Positions 1 through 8,857 of a stretch of 8,879 nt of DNA are shown here, piece by piece (positions within the stretch are counted from its first letter, which is position 1; each line of letters begins with the position of its first letter). Under the pieces are notes generated by a model. It made no database searches, had not been told where the DNA came from, and worked only from the letters and a program-made list of their open reading frames with translations. The DNA is from Parasulfuritortus sp037446165 (GTDB lineage: Bacteria; Pseudomonadota; Gammaproteobacteria; Burkholderiales; Thiobacillaceae): contig JBBIJC010000102.1 of NCBI GenBank assembly GCA_037446165.1, forward strand, positions 1 through 8,879, written 5' to 3'. The position numbers and the translations under genes are program-made.

Positions 1-1415
<1,415 letters not shown>

Positions 1416-1419
<4 letters not shown>

Positions 1420-2453
1420 GCCTGTCAGGCAAGCTAGAGATTCCAGCCCTGTTCGCATCGGAAGGCGCCTTCCGCGACGCCTTCATCGCCGGCCTGGACC
1501 GGCAACTGACCGAGCCCGGTCTCGGCACCTTCATCCTGGTCCTGGCCAACGCCAGCTTCGATGTCGACATCTGGTCGCAATTGCGCGGCCGACTGGAACT
1601 GCGTTTCGAGGCGCTCTCGGCCGAAGTCGCCGATGCGCTGCGTTCCGGCTGCAAGCTGAATTACCCCGACGACGACCTGATGGTGTTCCTCAAGCTGATG
1701 GCGATGGGTTTCGCCGCCATCACCCCGACCGAGTTTCGCCGCGCCGGCCCCTGGGAACTGCAGTACAACCCGCTGCGCGCCCTGCGTCCGGCGCGGGCCA
1801 GCGGCCAGAAAGTGGAAACGGTGACGCCGCCGCCGTTCAATCCGGCCGGGTTCCAGTTCAACAAGCCCTTCCTGCGTCCGGAAATCCTGTGGCAGGGCAC
1901 ACTGCGCAGCCACCCGGTCCGTCTGCTCTACAACAAGTTCCCCTTCGCCCGCCTGCACGGACTGCTGGCGCCCGATCCGGAGGCCGGTTTGCCTCAAATC
2001 CTGACCCAGGAATGGCACCACGCCGTCTGGCACCTGACCCAGGACCTCGCCGCCAGGCTGCCCGGTCTGGCCGTGGCCTACAACAGCTACGGCGCCCAGG
2101 CCTCGGTCAACCACCTGCACTTCCAGACCTTCGTGCGCGAGACGCCTCTGCCGCTGATGGCCCCCCACTGGCGCCACAACGGCGGCATCGAGCCCTACCC
2201 GAGCGACTGCCATGTATTCTCCTCGGCGATCGACGCCTGGTTCTTCCTCGAAGCGCTGCATCAGGCCAATACCGCCTACAACCTGATCTACACCTCCGGC
2301 CAGTTGTATTGCCTGCCGCGCCGCTTCCTCGGCGCCCAGGCCTGGTACGAAATGGCCGGCGGCGTCACCGCCTTCAACCTGGACGAGTTCACGGACCTGA
2401 CCGCGGAACGCATCGCCGGCGAACTATCCGGGCTGGCGCCGGTCGGAAAGTAG
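1416..2453 (+). CDS. HIT/GalT-superfamily nucleotidyl phosphorylase-like protein (VTC2/GDPGP1-like)
   Basis: No established bacterial name is known to me. The core resembles the GDP-hexose phosphorylase and Ap4A phosphorylase branch of the HIT superfamily, enzymes that split a nucleoside diphosphate-linked substrate through a covalent nucleotidyl-histidine. Visible motifs: a PFNPAGFQFNK stretch (residues 140-150) like the segment before the first core strand in plant VTC2; NKFPFARLHGLLAPD (173-187), matching the NKFPxxxxHxLL motif of that group; and NHLHFQ (232-237), the HxHxQ active site, with His235 the likely nucleophile. YNLIYTSGQLYCLPRR (288-303) resembles the C-terminal substrate-side region. 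The first ~110 residues match nothing I recognise. No signal peptide or membrane segment is evident, so it is probably cytoplasmic. The ATG lies within ATGA overlapping the metH stop and has no good Shine-Dalgarno, suggesting translational coupling. Superfamily membership is fairly secure; the substrate (GDP-glucose, GDP-galactose, Ap4A or other) is inference. All key motif residues are intact, so it should be active. Confidence 0.8.
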
Positions 2454-2524
2454 TCCGTTGTGCCCTTTATTTCCTGCCTGCAGCGTGGCATTGTGACGTT
2501 GTGGCTTCAAACTCGTTGCTGACC

Positions 2525-2537
2525 GGGCACACCGCCC
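2525..2537 (+). promoter_or_regulatory. Small GC hairpin in the yhdP initiation region
   Basis: GGGC, a 5-nt loop ACACC, then GCCC: a 4-bp stem ending four bases before the yhdP ATG, where a Shine-Dalgarno sequence would sit. No AGGAG-like sequence is visible in the 30 bases upstream of the start. The remainder of the 88-bp gap (2454-2541) shows no convincing -35/-10 pair and no T-tract terminator. A stem this short can arise by chance in GC-rich DNA, so a regulatory role is speculative. Confidence 0.15.
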
Positions 2538-2541
2538 TCAT

Positions 2542-5500
2542 ATGATTACCTTCTTCCGCCGTCTCGCTCATTACGCCGTCTATCTGCTGGCAGGCGCGGT
2601 CATCGTCCTGTCCATCTTCGCACTGTCGCTGCGCTTCCTGATCATGCCGGATATCGGCCGCTACAAGTCCGATATCGAGGCCGGCGCGAGCAGTGCCGTG
2701 GGCATGCCGGTCCGGATCGGTGAAATCCGGGCCAGCTGGTCGCATATCAATCCCCAATTCAGTCTGCACAACCTGACCCTGGCCCCGGCCGGTCAGCCCG
2801 CAGCGCTGCACCTGAGCCGGGTCGATGCCACCCTGTCCTGGCTGAGCCTGATTCTGCTGGAACCGCATCTGACCAGCCTGAACATCCAGCAGCCGACCCT
2901 GGAGATTCGCCGCGACCCGGCCGGCGTGATCCGGGTCGCCGGCATTCCGGTCAACACCGGCGGGCCGTCGAGCCCGTTCCCGGACTGGCTGTTGCGGCAA
3001 CGCTCGGTCACGGTCAGCGACGGCAAGGTGATCTGGATCGATGACGTGCTCAAGGCCCCCCCGCTCAATCTGGAGCACGTCAATCTGGGCCTGGCCAGCC
3101 GCTTCACCCGCCACCGGTTCGGCCTGACCGCCGAGCCCCCCGCCTCCGCCGCCCGACGCATCGACGTTCGAGGCGACATTCATGGCCGGTCGGTGCATGA
3201 CCCGCAAAGCTGGCATGGACAACTTTACCTGCAGGCCGACAACACCTCGGCCAACGCCCTGAATACCTGGGCGCCCTGGGCACAATCGTCGGTCAAACGC
3301 AGCCTGGGCAATGTCCGGTTCTGGGCCGACCTGGATCAGGGCCAGATTCAAAGCGTCACGGGTGATGTCCGCCTGGCCGACGTCGCCGTCTCGCTCGCCG
3401 AAGGCCTGCCCGACATGGCCTTTGCCCGGATTTCCGGCCGGCTGGGCTGGTCGCGCAAGGGCGATGAACAGACCTACTCGATCCAGGGCCTGCAATTTGT
3501 CACGCCCTCCGGCCAGACCGCCGAGCCCGCCAACGTCAAGGTCAGTTTCACGCCCACCCCGGCGGGCAAGATAGAAAGCGCCCAGATTGCCGCCGACAGC
3601 CTGCGCCTGGAGGCGCTGACCGCACTCTCCGGTGCGGTGCCGCTGCCGCGTCAGACCCACGACTGGCTGGCGGCAGTCAATCCCCACGGCTTCATCGAAC
3701 ACATCGACCTGAACTGGCTGGGCAAGGACCGGTTCCGGCTCAAGACCCGGTTCCGCGAGGCCGGCATGAACCCGACCCGCACCCTGCCCGGCCTGAGCGG
3801 CCTGAGTGGCGAGATTGAGGCCGACGAGCAGTCTGGCCAGGCCAGGCTGGACAGCCAGGGGCTGCACATCATCTACGGCAAGGTGTTCCGCCAGCCGCTC
3901 GACCTCAGCCGGTTGAGCAGCGAACTCAAGTGGACGAGCTCCAAAACCGGGGGCTACCGTTTTGATCTGGTGCATTGCGAACTGGGCAATCCCGACCTGG
4001 ACGGCACCGTTCAGGGCAACCTGACCTTGCCTCCCCGCGGCGCACCGGCCATCGACATCGAGGGCCGTCTGACCCGCGGCAACGGCGATGCGGTCTGGCG
4101 CTACCTGCCCTATCAGGTCGCCGATGACGCCTATAGCTGGCTCAAGCAGAGCATCGTCGGCGGCACCTCGCCGGAGACCACGGTCACGTTGCGGGGTTCA
4201 CTCGATCGCTTCCCGTTCGACAAGGGCGGCGGCGTATTCCAGGTCGCCGTCCGGATGCAGGATGGCGTTCTGCAATACGCCCCCGACTGGCCCCGCATCA
4301 CCAAAATCAACGGCTGGCTCATCTTCCGGGACAAGGCCATGACCATCAACGCCGAAAGCGGTGACATCCTGGGCGCGCATCTGAGCTCGGTCCAGGGTGT
4401 CATTCCCGATCTGTTCTATACCAAGAACAATGTCCTCAGCCTGACCGGCAACGCCACCGGGCCGACCGCCACCTTCCTCGATTTCATCCAGCAAAGCCCG
4501 GTGAACGAATACATGGACCATTTCACCGACGAGATGAAGGCGTCCGGCAACGGTTCGCTGCAACTCAAGCTCACCCTGCCGCTGAGCAACATAAACAACA
4601 GCCAGGTCGCCGGCCGGTTTACCCTCGCCGGCAGCGACATCACCCTGAACAATGAATTTCCCCCGCTGACCAAGGTCAACGGCAGCCTCGGCTTCACCAC
4701 CACCGGAATCAAGGCGGAAGGCCTGTCCGCCAATCTGTTCGGGCAGCCCATTGCGATCACCCTGGCCAGCGAAAAAGGCGGCCGCATCCACGCTGGCGTC
4801 ACCGGCAACCTCACTGCCGAGACACTGGCGAATTGGCTGCCTGACGCGCTCGATAAGCGCATCACCGGAGGCACGCGGGTCCAGGCAGACATCGTCCTGC
4901 GTCAGCACACCGTCACCCTGAAACTCAATTCCAGACTGGCCGGACTCGGCATCGACCTGCCGGCCCCGCTCGGCAAGCCGGCCGATCAGGAGGTTCCCGT
5001 CAGCCTCACCATGCTGGACCGTGGCAGCGGGCGATCCCCTGTGACCTTCCAGTACGGCTCGGTTCTGTCCGGCACCCTGATCCCGGAATCGGCCTCCGAA
5101 CACCTGCATCTGGCGCTCATGGTCGGCGGGCCACCGCCTGCCCTGCCCAAGGATGACGGCATCACCGTGCAAGGCAGCCTGCATCGGCTGGACCTGGATA
5201 CCTGGCGCAAACTCGACCTGGGCGGAACGGGCGGAGGCCCGCCGATCCGGTCGATCAACCTGACCTTCAACGAACTCCAGGTCTTCGATCGGGAATTTCA
5301 CAACATCAACGTGCAGGCCCACCCGGACCAGCGGGCCTGGAAGCTGCGCCTGAACGGCCAGGAGATGCAGGGCGATGCGCGCTACGGGCCGCAAGCCGGC
5401 ACGCCCGGTGACAGCCTGAGCGGTCAGTTCAAGAAACTCGAACTGCCCAGAGTGGCGCCCGCCGTCGCTGCCGCGGACCAGAGCGCCATCAAACCGGACG

Positions 5501-6333
5501 ACCTGCCCAGGGAAATCGACCTCGCCATCCAATCCCTCGTCTACGACAAACGCGATCTGGGCGCACTGGCGCTCAAGGTGACCGCCGCTCACGATGGCCT
5601 GGCCATCAACACCTTCACCCTGACTTTGCCCGAGTCCCGGCTCGAAACCAGCGGCTGGCTATCCGCCTCGCCCCTGCGCAACACTCGATTGAACGTCAAG
5701 CTGGACGCCGCAAACCTGGGCCTGCTGATGCGCCGGCTGGGCTACAACGAGGACATCAAGAATGGCGAACTCGCCGTGCAGGGCAACCTGAACTGGCTCG
5801 GACGGGCGGAGAGCTTCAGCATGGACAAGCTCAATGGCTCGCTCCAGGTATCGCTCAAGAATGGCCGCTTCACCCATCTGGACCCCGGCGCCGCCAAGCT
5901 GCTTGGCATCCTCAGCCTGCAGGCCCTGCCGCGCCGGATCACACTCGATTTCCGCGATATCTTCTCGGAAGGACTCGCCTTCGACAGCATCCAAGGCGAT
6001 GTCATGCTCGACCGCGGCATCGGCTATCTGCCCGACCTCTACATCCAGGGTCCGGCCGCAAAGATCCACATGAAAGGCAAGATCGACCTGGTCCGGGAAG
6101 ATCAGGAACTGCGCCTGCACATCCAGCCTCGTCTGGACGAAGGCGTCGCCGTGGCCGGCGCGCTGCTGGGCGGACCGGTGGTGGCGGTCGGCGCGCTGGT
6201 TGCGACCAAGATCCTCAAAGACCCCTTCTCCCAGGCGGCCAGTTTCGAATACCTGGTCACCGGCAACTGGGCCGAACCCGTGGTCACCAAGCTGGCCAGA
6301 CCTGTGGCGGATAACGCCCCCACTACGCACTGA
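2542..6333 (+). CDS. yhdP: YhdP family AsmA-like envelope protein (phospholipid transport to the outer membrane)
   Basis: YhdP-type proteins are large inner-membrane-anchored periplasmic proteins predicted to form a long beta-rich groove; in E. coli YhdP, with TamB and YdbH, supports phospholipid transport to the outer membrane. This protein has 1263 residues, close to the E. coli length of about 1266. A basic N-terminus (FFRRLAHY) precedes one membrane helix at about residues 11-33, then a long periplasmic region of repeating beta-strand character (DUF3971/AsmA-like). Family landmarks are a YLPYQVADDAYSWL segment near 521, LLGILSLQALPRR followed by DFRDIFSEGLAFDSIQGD (about 1120-1152), and a Gly/Ala/Val-rich hydrophobic stretch at about 1201-1222 before the final FEYLVTGNWAEPVV. 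The ATG at 2542 is the only start option, because an in-frame TGA lies at 2494-2496 with no ATG, GTG or TTG in between. Neither a Shine-Dalgarno nor a clear promoter is evident upstream. Coding density and base composition match the neighbours, and no frameshift is seen. Confidence 0.95.
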   Translation: MITFFRRLAHYAVYLLAGAVIVLSIFALSLRFLIMPDIGRYKSDIEAGASSAVGMPVRIGEIRASWSHINPQFSLHNLTLAPAGQPAALHLSRVDATLSWLSLILLEPHLTSLNIQQPTLEIRRDPAGVIRVAGIPVNTGGPSSPFPDWLLRQRSVTVSDGKVIWIDDVLKAPPLNLEHVNLGLASRFTRHRFGLTAEPPASAARRIDVRGDIHGRSVHDPQSWHGQLYLQADNTSANALNTWAPWAQSSVKRSLGNVRFWADLDQGQIQSVTGDVRLADVAVSLAEGLPDMAFARISGRLGWSRKGDEQTYSIQGLQFVTPSGQTAEPANVKVSFTPTPAGKIESAQIAADSLRLEALTALSGAVPLPRQTHDWLAAVNPHGFIEHIDLNWLGKDRFRLKTRFREAGMNPTRTLPGLSGLSGEIEADEQSGQARLDSQGLHIIYGKVFRQPLDLSRLSSELKWTSSKTGGYRFDLVHCELGNPDLDGTVQGNLTLPPRGAPAIDIEGRLTRGNGDAVWRYLPYQVADDAYSWLKQSIVGGTSPETTVTLRGSLDRFPFDKGGGVFQVAVRMQDGVLQYAPDWPRITKINGWLIFRDKAMTINAESGDILGAHLSSVQGVIPDLFYTKNNVLSLTGNATGPTATFLDFIQQSPVNEYMDHFTDEMKASGNGSLQLKLTLPLSNINNSQVAGRFTLAGSDITLNNEFPPLTKVNGSLGFTTTGIKAEGLSANLFGQPIAITLASEKGGRIHAGVTGNLTAETLANWLPDALDKRITGGTRVQADIVLRQHTVTLKLNSRLAGLGIDLPAPLGKPADQEVPVSLTMLDRGSGRSPVTFQYGSVLSGTLIPESASEHLHLALMVGGPPPALPKDDGITVQGSLHRLDLDTWRKLDLGGTGGGPPIRSINLTFNELQVFDREFHNINVQAHPDQRAWKLRLNGQEMQGDARYGPQAGTPGDSLSGQFKKLELPRVAPAVAAADQSAIKPDDLPREIDLAIQSLVYDKRDLGALALKVTAAHDGLAINTFTLTLPESRLETSGWLSASPLRNTRLNVKLDAANLGLLMRRLGYNEDIKNGELAVQGNLNWLGRAESFSMDKLNGSLQVSLKNGRFTHLDPGAAKLLGILSLQALPRRITLDFRDIFSEGLAFDSIQGDVMLDRGIGYLPDLYIQGPAAKIHMKGKIDLVREDQELRLHIQPRLDEGVAVAGALLGGPVVAVGALVATKILKDPFSQAASFEYLVTGNWAEPVVTKLARPVADNAPTTH

Positions 6334-6364
6334 ACGGCAAACCGCGCCTTTTTAGCTTGCCGTT
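6333..6364 (+). repeat. Perfect 8-bp inverted repeat at the yhdP 3' end, T-run in the loop
   Basis: AACGGCAA at 6333-6340 is the exact reverse complement of TTGCCGTT at 6357-6364, with a 16-base loop containing CCTTTTTAG. The first base is the last base of the yhdP stop codon. The T-run lies inside the loop rather than after the stem, so this is not a standard intrinsic terminator. A shorter alternative (GGC at 6336-6338 with GCC at 6346-6348, followed by five T) would place the T-run correctly but has only three pairs. It could be a weak terminator, an mRNA 3'-end stabiliser or an operator. Its right arm overlaps the first bases of the candidate -35 box of the next gene. Confidence 0.4.
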
Positions 6365-6390
6365 GACGACTGTCATTGTGTAAGTTTAGA
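6363..6390 (+). promoter_or_regulatory. Candidate sigma-70-type promoter for the amidase-tldD pair
   Basis: TTGACG at 6363-6368 matches the -35 consensus at five of six bases. It is followed after 16 bases by TTTAGA (6385-6390), a weak -10 matching three of six. The surrounding bases (6371-6412) are clearly more A/T-rich than the flanking genes, as expected of a promoter. The -10 assignment is uncertain; CATAAA at 6394-6399 is a better -10 match but sits too far from this -35. A promoter here fits the 91-bp gap and the strong ribosome binding site downstream. Confidence 0.35.
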
Positions 6391-6413
6391 GAACATAAAT
6401 CAGACCAAGAAAC

Positions 6414-6418
6414 AGGAG
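6414..6418 (+). promoter_or_regulatory. Shine-Dalgarno AGGAG deciding the GTG start of the amidase gene
   Basis: AGGAG ends six bases before the GTG at 6425. It is the clearest ribosome binding site in the window. It fixes the start at GTG even though the nitrilase fold begins about 28 codons later, and no ATG, GTG or TTG codon lies in frame between the GTG and Met36. Confidence 0.8.
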
Positions 6419-6424
6419 CGCATC

Positions 6425-7342
6425 GTGACCCGCAAACCCCCCACTTCCAGCTTTGCCAAGCCTCGCAGCCGGGCCACCCCGAAAGTCGCCCAGGACACCG
6501 GCGGTATCGTCCGCGTCGCCGCCATCCAGATGGCCTCCAGCCCCAACGTATCGGCCAACCTGGCCGAGGCTGGGCGGCTGATCGAACTGGCGGCCACAGC
6601 CGGCGCCAAACTGGTCGCACTGCCGGAAAACTTTGCCATCATGGGCATGAAGGAGATCGACAAGGTCCATGTGCGCGAGGTGCCCGGCAAGGGTCCGATC
6701 CAGAAGTTTCTTGCCGCCCAGGCCAGGAAACACGGCATCTGGCTGGTTGGCGGCTCGGTCCCGCTGGAATGCGAGAACGCCAAGAAGGTCTACAACAGCT
6801 GCCTGGTCTACGACGACAAGGGCAAGCAGGTCGCCCGCTACGACAAGATCCACCTGTTCGGTCTCGACCTCGGCAACGAACACTATCGCGAGGAAACCAC
6901 CATCAAGCCTGGCGACACCGTGGTGGTGGTGGACAGCCCCTTCGGCCGTATCGGCCTGTCGATCTGCTACGACCTGCGCTTCCCCGAGCTGTACCGCGCC
7001 ATGGGCGACGTCGATATCATCCTGGTCCCGGCCGCCTTTACCGCGACCACCGGCAAGGCCCATTTCGAGACCCTGATCCGGGCGAGGGCCATCGAGAACC
7101 TGGCCTACGTCATCGCCCCCGCCCAGGGCGGTTATCACCTGTCCGGACGCGAAACCCACGGCGACACCATGATCGTCGACCCCTGGGGCAACGTACTCGA
7201 CCGCCTGCCGCGCGGCTCCGGCGTGGTCATGGCCGGGCTGAACCGCGCCTACCAGGAAGGTCTGCGCAAGAGCCTGCCTGCCCTTAAACACCGCTCGCTG
7301 GACTGCACCAGCAACGTCAAACTTGAAGTGATCACGCTATGA
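6425..7342 (+). CDS. Nitrilase-superfamily carbon-nitrogen hydrolase (Nit1-like amidase)
   Basis: This 305-residue cytoplasmic-type enzyme belongs to the nitrilase superfamily, thiol enzymes that hydrolyse C-N amide bonds. The triad is complete: Glu68 in LPENFA, Lys141 in YDKIHLF and Cys181 in SICYDLRFPELYR. Other family landmarks are VAAIQM (31-36), VGGSVP (108-113), FETLIRARAIEN (214-225) and HGDTMIVDPWGNV (245-257). The YDKIHLFGLDL and CYDLRFPELYR wording is typical of the Nit1 branch, whose studied members hydrolyse deaminated glutathione (metabolite repair); that substrate is inferred here, and another omega-amidase-type activity is possible. Residues 1-28 form a Ser/Thr/Pro/Lys/Arg-rich tail ahead of the fold, longer than usual, supported by the GTG with AGGAG six bases upstream. 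The stop overlaps the tldD start (ATGA), so the two are probably co-transcribed and translationally coupled. The placement between yhdP and tldD is familiar from beta/gammaproteobacteria. Confidence 0.93.
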   Translation: MTRKPPTSSFAKPRSRATPKVAQDTGGIVRVAAIQMASSPNVSANLAEAGRLIELAATAGAKLVALPENFAIMGMKEIDKVHVREVPGKGPIQKFLAAQARKHGIWLVGGSVPLECENAKKVYNSCLVYDDKGKQVARYDKIHLFGLDLGNEHYREETTIKPGDTVVVVDSPFGRIGLSICYDLRFPELYRAMGDVDIILVPAAFTATTGKAHFETLIRARAIENLAYVIAPAQGGYHLSGRETHGDTMIVDPWGNVLDRLPRGSGVVMAGLNRAYQEGLRKSLPALKHRSLDCTSNVKLEVITL

Positions 7343-8796
7343 GCCTACTCGCCACCGCCGATATCCGGCTGCTGGAAACCGCCGACACCACCCTGCTTGC
7401 GCCCAACGGCCTTGATGCGGGCAAGATCGACTCCGCACTCGGCATCCTCGCCAGCCACAAACTGGACGACGCCGACCTCTATTTCCAGTACTCGCGGTCC
7501 GAAGCCTGGAGCCTGGAAGAAAGCCAGGTCAAATCGGGCAGCTTCAACATCGACCAGGGCGTCGGGGTGCGCGCCGTCACCGGCGAGAAGACCGCCTTCG
7601 CCTATTCCGACGACATCACCTTACCGGCCCTGGAGCAGGCGGCCAAAACTGCCCGCTCGATCGCCGTCACCGGCGGTTCGGGCCGCGTGGCCTCAGGCAG
7701 GCCGGTCAGCGGCCATCGCCTGTACGTCCCGCTCGATCCTCTCGCCACGCTGGCCGAAGCGGACAAGGTTGCCCTGCTGCACCGACTGGAAAGCCACGCC
7801 CGCGCGCTCGACCCGCGCGTGACCCAGGTCATGGCCAGCCTGGCCGGCGAATACGAAGTCATCTACATCGCCCGTCTGGATGGCCACCGCGCCGCCGATG
7901 TGCGGCCGCTGGTGCGGGTCTCGCTGCAGGTCATCGTCGAACAGGACGGCCGCCGCGAACAAGGCAGCGCCGGCGGCGGCGGCCGTTTCGGCTATGGCCA
8001 TTTCAGCGACGACATGCTCAGGGACTACGCCGAGAAGGCCGTCCACCAGGCCCTCACCAACCTCAACGCCAAGCCCGCCCCGGCCGGCACCATGACCGTG
8101 GTGCTCGGCTCCGGCTGGCCCGGCATCCTGCTCCACGAAGCCATCGGTCATGGCCTGGAAGGCGACTTCAACCGCAAGGGCAGTTCCGCCTTTTCCGGCC
8201 GCATCGGCCAGCGCGTCGCCGCCAAGGGCGTCACCGTGGTCGATGACGGCACCCTCCCCGACCGGCGCGGTTCGCTCAACGTCGACGACGAAGGCACGCC
8301 GACCGAATGCACCACACTGATCGAGGATGGCATCCTCAAGGGCTACATGCAGGACAGCCTCAACGCCCGCCTGATGGGCGCCGCCCTGACCGGCAACGCC
8401 CGGCGCGAATCGTTCGCCCATCTGCCCATGCCGCGCATGACCAACACCTACATGCTGGCCGGCGACAAGGACCATGACGAAATCATCGCCTCGGTCAAGA
8501 ACGGCCTCTACGCCGCCAACTTCGGCGGTGGCCAGGTCGACATCACCAGCGGCAAGTTCGTCTTCTCCGCCGCCGAGGCCTGGATGATCGAAGACGGCAA
8601 GCTGACCTACCCGGTCAAGGGCGCCACACTGATCGGCAACGGACCGGACGCGCTGACCCGCGTGTCGATGATCGGCAACAACATGCAGCTTGATCCGGGG
8701 GTCGGGACGTGTGGCAAGGAAGGTCAGAGCGTGCCGGTAGGCGTTGGCCAGCCGACCTTGCGGATTGATGGGTTGACGGTGGGCGGGACGCAGTAG
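7339..8796 (+). CDS. tldD: Metalloprotease TldD
   Basis: TldD is the catalytic subunit of the TldD/TldE (PmbA) zinc protease, which cleaves unfolded peptides; in E. coli it processes the microcin B17 precursor and helps degrade the CcdA antitoxin. The 485-residue product closely follows E. coli TldD (about 481). Metal site: HEAIGH at residues 266-271 (ligands His266 and His271, catalytic Glu267) within LLHEAIGHGLEGDFNRKG, and the third ligand Cys458 in GTCGKEGQ. Other conserved blocks: NIDQGVGVRA (70-79), AADVRPLVR (185-193), GSAGGGGRFGYG (209-220), LPMPRMTNTYML (362-373), NFGGGQVDITSGKFVFS (394-410). The ATG overlaps the amidase stop and has only a weak GAAG-like ribosome site, implying coupling. 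The N-terminus is about nine residues longer than in E. coli and consists of near-repeats of LLxTAD. The last ~33 codons use codons such as GGG, TTG, TGT and GTT that are uncommon earlier, though the protein stays conserved. The partner gene tldE/pmbA is not in the window. Confidence 0.97.
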   Translation: MSLLATADIRLLETADTTLLAPNGLDAGKIDSALGILASHKLDDADLYFQYSRSEAWSLEESQVKSGSFNIDQGVGVRAVTGEKTAFAYSDDITLPALEQAAKTARSIAVTGGSGRVASGRPVSGHRLYVPLDPLATLAEADKVALLHRLESHARALDPRVTQVMASLAGEYEVIYIARLDGHRAADVRPLVRVSLQVIVEQDGRREQGSAGGGGRFGYGHFSDDMLRDYAEKAVHQALTNLNAKPAPAGTMTVVLGSGWPGILLHEAIGHGLEGDFNRKGSSAFSGRIGQRVAAKGVTVVDDGTLPDRRGSLNVDDEGTPTECTTLIEDGILKGYMQDSLNARLMGAALTGNARRESFAHLPMPRMTNTYMLAGDKDHDEIIASVKNGLYAANFGGGQVDITSGKFVFSAAEAWMIEDGKLTYPVKGATLIGNGPDALTRVSMIGNNMQLDPGVGTCGKEGQSVPVGVGQPTLRIDGLTVGGTQ

Positions 8797-8829
8797 TCGC
8801 TACGATTCTATTGGCGTTCCACAATCCGC

Positions 8830-8857
8830 GTCATACCCGCGAAGGCGGGTATCCAGT
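8830..8857. repeat. REP-like dispersed palindrome (hairpin) downstream of tldD
   Basis: ATACCCGC (8833-8840) and GCGGGTAT (8845-8852) are perfect reverse complements around the 4-base loop GAAG. The flanks GTC and CCAGT give a 28-bp unit of the form GTCAT-ACCCGC-GAAG-GCGGGT-ATCCAGT. From general knowledge, a very similar unit with ATTCCCGC/GCGGGAAT arms is scattered in intergenic regions of many proteobacterial genomes. The position 33 bases after the tldD stop suits such an element. No T-run follows, so it is not a classical intrinsic terminator, but it may protect the 3' end of the tldD mRNA. Only one copy is visible, so its dispersed nature is not shown by this window. Confidence 0.6.

Noticed and set aside
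2454..2541. A sigma-70 promoter between the HIT-like gene and yhdP
   Set aside because: TTGTGC (2458) and TTGTGA (2491) could serve as -35 boxes, but neither has an acceptable -10 at 15-19 bases.
2467..3975. A 502-codon open frame on the minus strand opposite yhdP
   Set aside because: Its translation is low-complexity (rich in Gly, Gln, Ala, Arg, Asp) with no recognisable domain. It mirrors the codon bias of the strongly supported yhdP gene, a normal effect in GC-rich DNA.
4198..5592. A second long minus-strand open frame (464 codons) inside yhdP
   Set aside because: Same reasoning: a compositional shadow of yhdP with no domain and no ribosome site seen.
6376..7287. Long open frames overlapping the amidase gene on both strands, including one starting with ATG at 6376
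   Set aside because: The translations are Arg/Pro/Gly-rich on the + strand and compositional on the minus strand. The amidase frame has an intact catalytic triad and a Shine-Dalgarno, so the others are shadows.
7693..8475. A 260-codon minus-strand open frame within tldD
   Set aside because: Compositional mirror of tldD; no known motif in its translation.
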